NCBI GenBank assembly: GCA_030248295.1
Contig: JASANH010000812.1
Coordinates: forward strand, 744,001 to 808,000
DNA length: 64,000 bases
Direction: 5' to 3'
DNA from: Mesodorylaimus sp. YZB2_4
Taxonomy: Eukaryota; Nematoda; Enoplea; Dorylaimida; Dorylaimidae
In this document: piece by piece, positions 11,481 through 23,619 of the stretch
Layout: every line of letters starts with the position of its first letter
How positions within the stretch are numbered: the stretch's first letter is position 1
Notes under the pieces: generated by a model
The model's input: only the letters and a program-made list of their open reading frames with translations
Told to the model about the DNA's origin: nothing
Databases searched by the model: none
Program-made: the position numbers and the translations under genes

Positions 11481-13435
11481 GGTCGGAGCTTATTGTTCAG
11501 GTTAGGAGTGAGAGTGATTATAAACAGCGGATAGGGCCACAACCACAGTGTCCTCTCGTTGCTGTATAAAATTGTCGTCGGTCAGCTGCATTTTTAAGGC
11601 GATAGGTGAACCTTTTTTAATATGTTCAAAAGAGAGGAACGTCCTTCTCAGCGTGCTCATATGGCCCCTTAGAAAATAATCTCCGAATGTCATAATAATG
11701 AGAATGTTTGAAATGACCCTTATTAGTGAAGATTCCGTAGCGCATGGGCTCCATGTAAAATGATCTTTGCTAAAGGACACTAGCCTTGTCCATGGATGTC
11801 GAAAGAAGAAAATCTGATGGAAGAATGCTTAATTTTTCAAGATTTTTTAGCTCTTTATAAGCCTTCGACAGGGCTTTTGACGCAGGTTAGAAAACGTTGC
11901 TTCAGAATTGTTAAAATCTCCCCTCATAAGAAGGCTTCTCTGCAGAACCCGGGAATTATCTAAGCGTCTTATCTGAGCAACTTTTTCATTTTTAATGAAG
12001 TCATGTGACTTTTTTTTTGAGACGCTGTTCAACTCCGCGCATCGAACAGACAACGAGGCAGGAAGTATGACCGCTCATTGTGTGACCATGTAGGATGCGT
12101 TTCGCGCAAGAGACGGGTGTTGATAGCCAGACCCAAGCAAGGCTGAGGTAATCATGAGTCCACATTTCTGTTCTAGCTGCTAGGGGATGTAGTTTCTGCC
12201 AAAGTTACTCACCCTTGATTATAAAGAAGGAAAAAAGATGTGACCCTAGGGAGGATCGAACCCTGCATTTTTCAGGGCTTCATCAGAAGCTTACTACGGC
12301 GAAGCATTGTCCATTGTCACGTTGATTCTGTGGTGGCCAACAAGTTTCAAAAAGCCTTTTTCCCTTAAACGTTGTGATAAATGCATTACTTCAAGAAAAT
12401 TCGGTTGGAAATGCTTTTACTATTTTAAGTTTAGAAATCAAGATACCTGTACCTTTTCTGTGCTCCGCCCTTTACTGTAGTTGGGAGGTCCCGGGGTCGA
12501 GCTGTTCTTCCGTCGGACGATGTTAAACTCCTGAGTCATGCACACCAGTTAAACAAACAGTCCAGGTGCTAGAAAAGCAATTAATAAAAAGGGACCATTT
12601 CGGTTTGGAGCTTGGACAGTTTTGTCTGCCTTGAGCCCTTAGATTTTTCTGGTATAGGCTTGGCAAGTGCGAAAGTAGCTTCAGCTAAAAATAGTATACT
12701 ACCTGGCACCTCCCTGATTTTTAATTATTTCACAGATTTTGAGACTCTGCTCCAGTGACACTCTGTTTCAGTGGCTGCTGTAAACTGGTCTAGATGCGAT
12801 GGATTTGTGATCCAGGGGGGTGTTCGCGATATGAACATGTTTGACATTTTGACTGCTGGTCAGTGAGTACACGCTTCTTCAATCCCGTGCCTCGACATGT
12901 CAGCTATTATACATTACACATAGGATATTCATTTCATATCTGTCCATCATTTTCTCGCACTATAAAGTCTCTTCGAGAAATAATCATCAAAGAATAATCT
13001 ATCAAAGCGTTTTCACTGGCGGGAGAGGTTAGTTCATGAATTCTGTCTTATAGCACACATTGAGGGATCGGATTTGCATTGGGGTATCCAGAAAATCAGA
13101 CAAAGTTCTTCTGCAAAGGCGATTTTTCTGTCTCCGCATTTGCGCAATTCCTTCATTATTCGCCAGCAGGATTTCTCCAGACACCTCGCCGCTGAACATT
13201 GTTGGATTAGACTATCTGACTAATCCAAGAAAAAAGAAAAACCCATTCATTATGAGGAAAATGCACGGACTGCTTCATCGAATGCAGCCGAAATCTGCCG
13301 AAACATGTCAAACATATACTCGTACTTAGAACATAAATCGTCTGTTCTTAATTTGAAATGAGTTTCCCACCGAAGGATGGGTATCGTACTGTATATATGA
13401 GTAAATTGGCCTGGCAATTAAAGCCATAAGCTATT
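11481..13435. other. Intergenic region with a pol III-like scrap
   Basis: On the minus strand near 12249-12272 a GGGTTCGATCCTCCC B-box-like sequence suggests another tRNA-derived repeat fragment. It has no closing stem. No gene is supported in the remainder. Confidence 0.35.
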
Positions 13436-14436
13436 ATAGCACAGGGGATAATCTTGAAGAAGGTAAGAGTGCTGTGATATGAAGTCCCCATGTAAACTAA
13501 TCGTAAGGTTCGCATATATTGTTTCACTCAGATCCATATCCCCGTTTTTTAAAATACGAGAATCGAATTTAAGAGAAAGTTGAATTGCACGCACTTCGCG
13601 CTTTTTCGACTGTGATGCGCAGGATATCAGAGTACTGTAACCGCAAAGGATTTTCAGTAGCATTAGTAAAGAAGTGGGAGCTATTTTTTTCTCGGTTTCT
13701 TTGAGATTTAACAACGTATTTGATCTTATTCGTGATTTTTGAAATAAAACTGTGCTTCCGCCAAATATATCAATCTAGGTCAACAATAATGTGGCAGATG
13801 TTTTTATTTTTATGCTCCCGTTTTGGTGCTGAAACTGTGAACGACTCAACGGCAAGAGTTTTACGCTCACCGGCACTCAGAATGGCAATAATGTGAAAAG
13901 GAGGGGCGCGATAATTTTTTATCGATGTCTGGAAATTGGAACATATAAAAAATTGATGAAAATGTGTTGAAACCCAAAGAAATAAAAGCAGATGTATCCC
14001 TCCGCTAAAGCATGTGAGTATTCCTGTCGAAATTGTTCGTATCTTATCACTAAAAATTTCATATAAAAAAATCATATATCACTATTTAAACTTACCCCTA
14101 GAATGGACAGTTGGACATAAAATTGACAATGACTCGTTTTGGAATACTTTTCACCAACCTTCGCAGTAATTGTAATTATGCAGAAACACTGAAAACAGTT
14201 GATTTTGATGAGGAAACGGCGGTCATACAGCGGTTACAGTATTATCTGCTGCCTGCGCATCAAGTCGAAAAAGCGCCGAGTGCGTGCAATTCAACTTTTT
14301 TGAAAATTCGACTTCCGCTTTTTTTAAACGATGACACCGATCTGAGCAAAACGACATGTGCCAACCTTATTTTACATGGGGACTGCATATCACAGCATAC
14401 TCACCTTCTTCGAAGTTACCCCCCTGTGCTACTATC
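13436..14436. mobile_element. Foldback/MITE element, family B copy 1
   Basis: The arms at 13436-13642 and 14228-14436 are inverted copies of each other over about 205 bases. Shared landmarks are TAGCACAGGGG at the ends, GTCCCCATGTAAA, and TTGAATTGCACGCACT with GCGCTTTTTCGACT nearer the inside. The 590-base interior has no coding potential that I can support. A related copy is at 42980-44140. Confidence 0.75.
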
Positions 14437-15855
14437 AACAGGCGCGGTAGCTGCCTGTTTAGCTCAGCCAGACAGACACGCAACCTTAAGCGGGCAACTT
14501 TGCCAGTCAATAACTTGACAAGAAATTAACAAAAAGGCACAAACCCTGTGGGATAAACAATTTTTGCTATGGCCAATGATCGTGCGAAATTTTGTTGGAA
14601 ACGGATTATCCGTTCTGGAGATTTAAAATGCACGTTTTGCTGCTCCAGAGATGACGACGGAAGACAACAACGACGACGAAGTACCTACTTAAGTCCTGTC
14701 CACAGCAATAACCACTGAAGCTACGGTCAAAAGTGTTGGTTTTTCTGGAAGCTCTCATAGCGGGAGTTTTTCTTTTGAGGATGTGATTTTAAGTTTCGAG
14801 CTAATTATTTTTTTGTGCTTGAAAAACTGGATTTTAATGCATACCGCCAGCAGGCGGAATATTTTTATTAGCCGTGCGGCGCGTAAGTGCTGTTTCCGTT
14901 AGTCGTATTTCCCTCGGCGGTGATTGTTGAAAAATTGTGATCAAACAATTGCTACACTGTCACTAACAAAATGTGCAACAGGGCGTGTGCTAGACATACA
15001 GTACTCTGGCTGTCACGACAGATCCAACCTTACTGCAGCAAGTCCTCACTGTTTCCCAAGTAGGTTCGAGGTAACAAAAGGTAATCTTGTTCCGAAACCA
15101 CCAACTTCCGATCTTACTCCAAAATACGAATAAGTATATTTATGTGGGTACTATATAGCCTTTAGTGAAAAACAGACAACGAAACCCGCAGGGAGTCTAC
15201 TCCACTGCTCCACGATGCACCAAGTACATCACAGAGGCATGCATTGTGGGTGAGTGTGAGAGTACAATCCTGAGCCTCGCACTGAACGTAACATAAACTT
15301 AGATATATCACATCTACATAAGTATAACCCACTCAAGCATGTGTCGCCGAGGGAGCCCAGTCAGCCGTCCCGCCTTGCATTTGGTCAGAGTAGGGTGCTG
15401 GCTAATTATTTCGTTGTCTGATCACAGATTTTTTAGAATAGCATTAAGGACTCGAGTCTTACTCGCCCATACTTTCGCCTCCTCTTTTCTTAGAAGTACG
15501 AGCTCTGAACAGCATTATAGAGCTAGTTGGAGTTATTAGCTTCCGCTCCACTCTTGGCTCTTCTGCGATCTGCGAACTATCTCCTATTTGAAATCCGAGG
15601 GGAAAGCATTTTTTGAAATTCCATTTGCCAGCTTTAATTATAGTTTTTATAATTCTTCACGCGAAGATGTAAATTAATTACGCGCATATATTGCACGAGT
15701 AAGTTTCAGAGAGTGTAACATGGGTGCAGAAAGAAGTTTGCGCAGGCGCGCTTTGTATCCTCAATCTTTCCCAGCGCTGATGGGACCCTGTAACGGCAGA
15801 AAGAGTATTTTTCTTGAAAGTTTAAAAACTTCATTAAGCCAAGCTGACTTCAACG
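14437..15855. other. Intergenic, no gene seen
   Basis: No exon is supported. Short open frames here have no motif or signal peptide. Confidence 0.4.
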
Positions 15856-16101
15856 ATGAAACGTTACTTGTATTCTGGCTTTTTTATTCTGGTAGTGATA
15901 CTTTATGGAGAGTTGACGTTCACTCGGGACCATTCGTTCGGCTTCATGCTGTATGATGCTGCTCCTACTGTACAGTTTAGCGACCCCAAGGCACTGGACT
16001 ACCCACATGCTTATCATGGCGCAGCCACCGTAATTTTAGTGTCTACAGAAGATTCTAGTTCGACAAACATATTGTCACTGCAGTCAAAGCCAGATTCGTG
16101 A
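15856..16101 (+). CDS. Possible small secreted protein
   Basis: An 81-residue open frame starts MKRYLYSGFFILVVILYG, which looks like a good signal peptide (basic start, then a run of F, I, L and V). The remainder is polar, acidic and Cys-free, and resembles no family that I know. It could be the first exon of a longer gene or a chance frame; neither a TATA box nor a clear splice donor decides. It is kept because the signal sequence is strong and the frame sits just downstream of the secreted-repeat gene on the other strand. Confidence 0.3.
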   Translation: MKRYLYSGFFILVVILYGELTFTRDHSFGFMLYDAAPTVQFSDPKALDYPHAYHGAATVILVSTEDSSSTNILSLQSKPDS

Positions 16102-16272
16102 CTCGTGAAAACTGCAAAAGAACCTATACTAAAAATTTTTATAATTTTCGTACATCACACAAGCGCATAGTAAACATATGACTTATTACATTATCCTATC
16201 CACTTCAAACTTTTCCATTGATAAAATCGCAGAAATGGCACAATTTGCGCGAATCTAACCCAAGTTTTCTTT

Positions 16273-19200
16273 TTACCCGAAAAGTCTCCCTAAATGACCG
16301 AGCAGCCCACCATGCCAACCAGACTGGACAACAGCGGGACCACTACGATGCCAAATCCAGTGACCGTCATCAAACCAATAGTAATTCCCATCGTAGCTGT
16401 CGCGACGTTCTTCGTGATCTGAAAATTGACAATTACACAACAGAAGCCGGAAACTGCATACATGCTGTGAAATTACCCCCCCCCCCCCCAATCCCGCAAA
16501 AGCTGACCATGCACTGATCCTTTACCCACTGATAGCCCCCATCGCAAAAGGCAGCGCAGCAGCAATGTGTGACCTGTTCCGGTAAGGCGCACTTATAGTC
16601 GACAAAATTTCTACACCTACACCTCGGGTAGGGGTAATAGCACGCGCTTAAGTATATGGCCATTACACCCACCCTAGGGGTAGGAGTAGAAATTTTGTCG
16701 ACTATAAATGCGCCTGTAGACGCGAGTGCCAGAGCCACTATTGAGATAGGTGAAAACCAAGAACAGGATTCAAGCGTGCACAAAAAACACGTTCGAATCC
16801 CATCCCTGTTATTTGAATTTATTTTTTCTAAGGTACACCATCGTGCAAACTGCTTACAGTGTCCATCGTCCCAATGAAGATGATCACCACTTGCATCAAC
16901 CCATCTGTTGTGACTTCTATCATAGCGATACCACTTTCTTGAATCTCTGTCCCAACGTTCTTCGTGCGCTACAAAAGACATATAACGTAACATAAATGCA
17001 AAAAAAATGCAAAACTCATACAGTCTGTCCCACGCCCCCAATTTCTTTTTCTGCCCCATCGATTCCCCCAACTAGATTCGCGGCGATCATTTCCACCACC
17101 TCTGCCACTGCGCGACCAAACCCAATGGTCTCGTCGATAGCGATAATAATTTCCGTCTGAATCATCCCAACGCTCTTCGCCTTCTGAAATTGAGACATCA
17201 TAGAGTACTCCTATTAGCCTGGTCCTAAGCATCGCATTGCGGCTGTAGACTTGAAGCTTCTGTATGATGTAGCTTATAATACTGTATGTGTGTCAAGTCA
17301 CAGGACGTCCTACCGCTGTATATAATTATATTTATGGGTGATACTAGGAGGAGTAGCGAGAACAACTTTGTGGTATGATGGCTGAAACGGATTTAGAATT
17401 TTAAGTCTGAGTGATAAGCACGAAAAGTATCTTATAGCTTTATGTATCTTCGAGACAATCATGATTTTAAATTTGCCGCTGTTCGAATTCGCGTCGAATT
17501 TGCATCAAAAAACAGTGGGAAATTTAAAGTTATGCATTTTGAAGTGTTCTGAACTTTGCATTCCCGTTTCTCGGCTTGAGCAGATTCCAGATGTCTCTAA
17601 TGATAGGCTGACGATGAGTCCGCGACTTATCACTTTCACATGGCAATGGCTATTCATGGGAGGCACATGTGAGATAAAACGAGGTATCTTTTTCAGTCTC
17701 AGGGCCTGATAGTCCTGCTGACGTGAATTTTGAGCAGCCTGGTGGGGGAGGTGAGAATGAAGCAAGTGGCAATCAATTGTGGGCGGAGTCGAGTGAGCTT
17801 GTAGGAGCACTGTATCACAGCTGTGTTTAAAAACCACCATCCCATGCGCAAGACAAAACAAACTTTTCAAATAATCATCAGGGGCATTTACCACTCACCG
17901 CGTCCACTGCCCCACTTCAGATGATCTCCACGTGCGTTGACCCACCTGTGGTGCCCCGGGTCGTAGCGGTACCATCTCTTAGAATCTCTGTCCCATCGCT
18001 CTTCATGAGCTGAAAAAATCATCCATAATCAACGGATGAAATGACAAAAGAAGTAGCACTCATACAATCTTTTCCAATTCGCCAGTTTCTGCGGCTACCC
18101 CATTGGTTGCCCCAACGAGATTCGCGGCGATCATTTCCACCCCCACTGCCACTGCGCGACCACACCCAATGGTCTCTTCGATAGCGATAATAGTTGCCAT
18201 CGGAATCATCCCAACGCTCTTCGCCCTCTGAAAACAACTATGTTGATCGTTCTCGACAGTATGCACTGCATGTGTGTGCCTTACCGCGTCCATCGCCCCA
18301 CTTCAGATGATCACCGCGCGCATTTTCCCACCGATGGTGGCCTGGGTCATATCGGTACCACCTCTTCGAATCTCTGTCCCATCGTTCTTCATGCGCTGAA
18401 AAAAAACCGTCGGTAAACAAAACAACTGGGAAAAGGAGACTCCTTCATACAATCTTTCCCATCTCCCCAGTTTCTGCGACGACCGTATTGGTTGCCCCAA
18501 CGGGATTCTCGATCATTTCCACCCCGTCCACCACTTCTTGTCCAAACCCAATGGTGTCTTTCATAGCGATAATGGCTGCCATCAGAATTATCATAACGTT
18601 CTTCTCCATCTGAATTTTACTTTTTCCTGCATCATCTACAGAATGCACAGCCAGAGCTTACCCCGTCCATCGCCCCATTTCAGATGGTCTCCACGTGCAT
18701 CAACCCATTTGTTATGACTTTTATCATAGCGATACCATCTCTTCGAATCTCTATCCCACCGTTCTTCGTGGGCTTAAAAGCCTTGTTTTTAGACATTGTC
18801 ATACAAGAAGGGGAGGCAAATATCATTACAATCTTTTCCTCGACCCCAGTTTCTTCGACTGCCGTATTGTTCACCCCAGTGGGAGTCGTGGCTATGACCG
18901 CCTCTCCCATTGCCATTGCGCGACCAAACCCAGTGACCACTCTCATAGCGATAGTAACTGCCATCGGAGTTATCGCGACGCTCTTCACCATCTGCAACGA
19001 ATGGACTAGTAAGGCTGGAGTGACCCAGCGACAGGGGAGTCAATCTCATCTTGGGTGATCTTATTCATGCATAAGTCATCATTTGTTGCCCCAAGACAAG
19101 ACAATATGATTTTAGAGGCCATGGAACAGTCTTTAAAGGATTTGTGTAACCTTTTTGCCTGGTGGGCCATGGCGAGTGGGAGAGAAAGTCATCGATAACA

Positions 19201-19875
19201 TCAACCCAAGAGGAACCTTGGCTGGCAGAATCAACCTCTCAGGTTGATGTTTCAGACGTAGGGGAGAGTATCAAGTATTCTCCCTCCCACTCGCCAGGCA
19301 CGAGGGTTACACTTGATTACTCTGGCCTTGCAGTACCGGAGTGGAAAAACTAGGGCGACTGCTGCTAACTGCAACTTACTGCGTCCCGTTCCCCACTTGA
19401 CGTGATCTCCACGTGCCTCAGTCCATCTATTGTGGCTCTGATCATATCGATACCACTTTCTTGAATCTTTATCCCAGCGTTCTTCGTGAGCTGCAATCAA
19501 AATATCAAATCGAGATCAAATGTAGCCGTGCCTGCTTGCAATAAAATTAAATATAAAAAATATATATTTTAGGCTATTACTTACAGTTTCGTCCCCTTCC
19601 CCAGTTTCTTCTGCTGCCATATTGATTGCCCCACCGTGTTTCGTCGCTTCTACTGCCGCTACTGCTTCGACCGCCACCTCTGCCGCGTCCATTTCTGTTT
19701 CTTCCCCGCCCACCCCTGCCGCCACCCGGGTCACATGCAACTATAATCAAAGAGTCCACGTACTTATCACATCACGACTCGACTCGCTGTCATCCCGTCA
19801 TCGCTTACCAAAAACCACAAGCCAAAGCACTATCAAGAGAACAAAACCAGCTGACCGACCCATCGTGCCGCTCAT
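16273..19875 (-). CDS. Secreted protein of alternating Trp/Tyr/Arg-rich modules
   Basis: Twelve exons give 522 residues: signal 19875-19809; A1 19740-19585; B1 19490-19380; A2 18991-18830; B2 18772-18662; A3 18609-18451; B3 18395-18285; A4 18227-18066; B4 18009-17899; A5 17183-17022; B5 16968-16858; A6 16418-16273 ending in TAA. Every intron is phase 1. Exon 1 encodes a signal peptide (FVLLIVLWLVVF). B modules are 37 residues and all 111 bases long; A modules are about 52-54 residues. Both start with [G/H]EERWDxDS, then YRY, then HxxW or HxW. A continues with a Gly/Arg/Asn stretch and RRNWG; B ends ARGDHLKWGDGR. A1 is Gly/Arg-rich and diverged; A6 is truncated and ends GHLGRLFG. One Cys follows the signal peptide and the repeats have none. 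A faint WW-domain likeness (W, DG, YY, W) is noted, but I know no matching family. It is likely an extracellular structural, adhesive or defence protein, but function is unknown. Confidence 0.85.
16585..16715. repeat. Intronic hairpin in the B5-A6 intron
   Basis: Arms of about 55 bases (16585-16639 and 16661-16715) are inverted copies at roughly 85 percent identity with a loop of about 20 bases. The core TATAGTCGACAAAATTTCTA is shared by both arms. It may be a tiny MITE, or a structured RNA if transcribed with the intron. Confidence 0.65.
19144..19312. mobile_element. MITE-like element, family A copy 2
   Basis: The termini GTGTAACC and GGGTTACAC are inverted, and the GTGCCTGG and GCGAGTGGGAG motifs are mirrored inside. 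It is homologous to 5854-6129 and lies in the intron between modules B1 and A2 of the secreted-repeat gene. Confidence 0.6.
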
Positions 19876-20655
19876 AATTATTTCTCATAGACTCCATTGT
19901 TTCTTATTCGCGGATCTATGTCATGGCTTCTACCTACGCACACTGCACTATTTTCGTGTCTACATGCCTCGGGCAATTTGTGTTGACTGGCTGAACTGGA
20001 AACTAACGTGTTAAAAAAATAAGACAAAAGGTATGTAACAGGTTTAAACACGGATGTACGTGGTGTAGAGGCGATATTTATATTTGTAATAATGGAAATG
20101 ACCAAATGCATTTTGCCAATGGGCAGGGCGTGCTCTTAACTGTGATATCAACATGAGTAAAGGAAACTGTTTTTGACACCCCCGCTCGAGTTCCATCGTT
20201 CTTTGCATAACAAAGGAAACTACCTGGCCTATCACACTGTCCAGTCAGGCAGCTGTGTTCGAAACCAGATTTTACCACTTTTACTGCGCAGTACTAACTG
20301 TAAAATACTCTTGCATCGGTGCTTATTTCTTACTGGACACCCAGATACTCATGGTTGCCACTTGGCAGCCAAGCACTTCAAAACGCGATGCGAGCAGAAA
20401 ACGCCATTCATTCACACAAACAGAAAATCGCAAGGTAGAAAGAAGGCTGGCCAAAAGAAGGAACATAAGAGAAATCGCAAATTGAGCAATCAATAGTCAC
20501 AAATGGACAAACCAGCAAGCGTGCACTCCAGCAGAAGGCAACCTGGGCGTAAGACATACTCGAAACGGGCCTGTCAAAAATCCAGAGCTTGCTCAATTTT
20601 TAAAGGAATAATGTGATTTGCAACTGTGTTCCTGCTGTATAATAAGCAAACAAGA
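19876..20655. other. Upstream region of the secreted-repeat gene
   Basis: The promoter of the minus-strand gene should lie here. I see no clear TATA box. Open frames on either strand lack motifs. Confidence 0.35.
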
Positions 20656-20843
20656 TACAGTCGACCTCGAATAATTGCTACCGCTCGGGACGCCAAAATG
20701 AGTTGCAATTAGACGAAGTTGCAATTATCCGAGGTTGAAGTACACGTAAAACATACTATAGCTTGAAAATCGGGGAATGGGGACTTGTTACAATTATCCC
20801 GAGCTCGCATTATCCGAGGTGCAATTATCCGAGGTCGACTGTA
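20656..20843. mobile_element. pogo/Tc1-like MITE
   Basis: The inverted termini CAGTCGACCTCG (20658) and CGAGGTCGACTG (ends 20841) are flanked by TA on both sides. This is the target-site duplication typical of Tc1/mariner and pogo elements. Internal copies of CAATTATCCGAGGT repeat the terminal motif. At 184 bases it is non-autonomous. Confidence 0.75.
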
Positions 20844-22314
20844 GAGCAAAGCAAGCTGGCGATGAGTACATAACCGCATCCTGAGCAGTTACTGTTGGTA
20901 AGACGGGTAAAAATACTTGATTTGAATGCGGTTGCCGATGCGTATTGCGTAATGCGCTCCTTACGTATACTCCAAAAAGTATGTGTATTGCGTATTTTTC
21001 CTGTAGTAAGTAGCTTAGTGCATCCAGCATATCCAGTCCCATACAGTAACTATTTGTCTGTACTGTAACCAGTCCCATATGTGACCTTGTGAGCGAATAG
21101 CTTACCACTCCGGAGACCATAAACGCATCCTGAACTGAAAATATTGCTGCTGTTGGATCGTGAATTTTGATGTATAGCAATTTCAAAATCGTGTTTCTCA
21201 TGCAGACACCTCGTCAAGTGAAATCAGCCTGGCTTGCAATGGGAAAACGAAATTCAAGCAGATCTATGCACGACTGATCTCAGCATCCATGAATAAAAAT
21301 TGCGATTATCGCGAGTGGTAGAACAGCACTTGGCGAATTTTCTCGACATATCAGCGAAATAGACTCGTTTTCCGAACACAGAGCTGGTAACTGGAGATTC
21401 CGTGGGACAATGTAGGCGGACATTGACTCAATTCACAATATCAATTGGTCAAACAAAATCCGGGAACCTCGCGACAGCAATGGCGCAAAAATTCAGCGTT
21501 GCTCCCCTACTACTCTTTCATACAGTTTGCGGGAATCCAACTTTCCGCCCTTTCCAGTTATTTCGGGTGGTCAGGATAAATGGTACGTGCGATTGCAAGC
21601 GGCTTTGGTCAGAGTGGGAAGCAGTTCGCAGTGAGAGCAGTTCTCACTGCAGTTTGCTGTAAGAGCAGTTTGCATTGCTTGGAATGGTCCCAGATTTTCA
21701 TGTTCGAGGATCACTGTACTCTGTCGCAGACTTCATTGGAACCTGGAAACTCAGGCATCAGTATAAATGCATAAAAATTGGGAGATTGTGTATAAAAGCG
21801 ACCAAGCCTAGGCGTCAGTATTGAGTGGTCGATCGGTGCCCCTGCGCGCTCTGTCCCGGCGTTTTTGCACAAAAAGTCAAACTTCGTGCATCCCTGGAGT
21901 CATTTAATCGATTCTAAAAATCGACGATCGCCTTAAAAATTTTGAGCAGAATGTTTAACAGCTTTTATTGCTGAGTCCGAAAATGAAGTCAAAATTTCGG
22001 TTTGAGAGCGATGTTGATCTGTATTTCCTTATTTTCCGAACCTAGCTTTCCACCTTCAAAGAGCTCACTCTTTGATGCTCAGAGCATTGGCTACTGTATG
22101 TCTGATTTATTGATCATGCTCCTGAATTCGAGTACTCGATTGATCATCGTGACCATTTGATCGGTCAGTATAATCGATCTGATCATTTCTATCAATTGAT
22201 TGATTGATCGGGTGATCGATCACTCAATCTGTTGTTCGATTCACTTAATAATATGATTCATCGATCGATCCATTAAAAAAAACAGGGAACTGTGTTGGCA
22301 GAAGAAAAGAGCTT
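20844..22314. other. Intergenic, GATC-rich tract at its end
   Basis: No gene is supported. 22130-22270 is enriched in TGATCGAT-type words and looks like a decayed simple repeat. Confidence 0.35.
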
Positions 22315-22510
22315 TGAGTGGTACGACATCGGGATCACAAGCGGAAGCATGCGGGTTCGAATCCCGGTAACCTGACACATTTGCACTGAGCAACGTCACT
22401 AAAGCGGAGCCCTCCGGGGTGGCTGCGTTAGCGTTGCATCCGATCCCTGCCAGCCACGACAGGGCATGCTGGTTAAATCTACCTACAAAAACTTGATAGG
22501 TATCTTCTCA
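22315..22510 (+). mobile_element. tRNA-Val-like SINE head and body
   Basis: GAGTGGTACGACATCGGGAT, then ATCACAA (an anticodon loop with CAC) and GCGGGTTCGAATCCCGG form a recognisable D arm, anticodon arm and T arm. The acceptor stem is missing and two anticodon-stem pairs are broken. It is best read as a tRNA-derived SINE or tRNA pseudogene. Confidence 0.5.
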
Positions 22511-23619
22511 CGAGTAAGTCTTTTGCTCATTTTTTACCATTATGGACTAAAAATATTACGGTAGAAAACCTTGTGGTTTGACCGTGGCCATGGGTGGATT
22601 TACTTACTGGAGAATTCTATCGCAGCAATATTCGACCTGATGGCTGTACTCTCATTTTACATTTGGTCATCAAATCTGATGGCGCGGCTTATTATAGCGA
22701 AATTAGAATACGTACAAAGTTTTAAAATCCTGTTATGATGACGCTTTCACAAAGTCAGAAAAAGCCACTATACAAATAGTGACTGGTAAGAAAGATTCTT
22801 TAGCTTATGTTTCTTTGCATTTTTCACCGAATTTTGAGGCACCAGCTGCCAAGCTAAAACGCTAGTCAAAATATTGGCTTTGTTGCGTGCAGCCTGGAAA
22901 ATATCTATAAAGTACATGCTCTAACTTTTTCAACTGTATTTGACCCCCTGCCCGCGTGCACCTGCCAATACGGTTTATGGAAAGAGTGATGGACTTTGTG
23001 CGTTCGCTGCAATCATATTTCGAAACATATGACCATATCATACATTAGTCTCCGGGGAGAGAGCGTGATACGAGTACGAGTCTTCGTCCCAGTCCAAGGT
23101 TCAGGTTGCTATTATACAGTCTTGGTCAGGCTGGCCCCCCAGTACATGTCCGCGAGTACGAATAGCCTGTGTGCTGGTCGTTGCGGGTGATGGCTGCCGC
23201 AGGAGATTTACTGGTTGGAGTGGTGTGGTTACGCGTAAGCTCTGCCAGTTCTGGAATAAATGGAGATTGACACTCATGCACTGCAGTGTTGACGGCTGAA
23301 GACACCGATGTTCCCTCAACAAAAGAGGATAGCAGCTTAGAGCTGTAGAGTGGCAGGTCCACTGACTGGCAGATGATTAGAGCGTCTCTCTCCTTCTTCA
23401 TCATCACCCTACACAAATATACAACATCATCACCACCAACATTTCACTCGCAACGCAATGCGCTTACTTATTCTAATAAAATGGAATACCAAATTCTGTG
23501 CATAAAGCAAAACATATCAAGGAAAACAGTAATTTGCCCCTGCATTCATTTTTCTCTTTTTTTATCACACTCGGTTTTCTAACCAAACCATTAACCTTGG
23601 ATGCACGCCAGGCTGTGGG
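22511..23619. other. Intergenic, no supported gene
   Basis: A 96-residue minus-strand frame (23126-23416) has plausible composition but no motif or splice support, and part of it shares words with the local repeat family. It is left uncalled. Confidence 0.35.

Noticed and set aside
13770..14075. A 101-residue minus-strand frame in the foldback interior
   Set aside because: It lies between the arms of a MITE-like element and has no recognisable motif.
16433..17071. A 212-residue minus-strand open frame with Cys-rich stretches
   Set aside because: It is exon B5 read through its donor into an intron that contains the hairpin at 16585-16715. The cysteines come from intron and repeat sequence.
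18684..19058. Plus-strand frames of 104-124 residues over the secreted-repeat gene
   Set aside because: They are antisense shadows of exons A2 and B2, and their apparent similarity to each other comes from the minus-strand modules.
22315..22380. tRNA-Val gene
   Set aside because: D, anticodon and T arms are visible, but the acceptor stem cannot pair and the anticodon stem has two mismatches. It is called a SINE head.
23126..23416. A 96-residue minus-strand frame with fair composition
   Set aside because: No motif or splice support is present, and it shares words with the surrounding repeat family.
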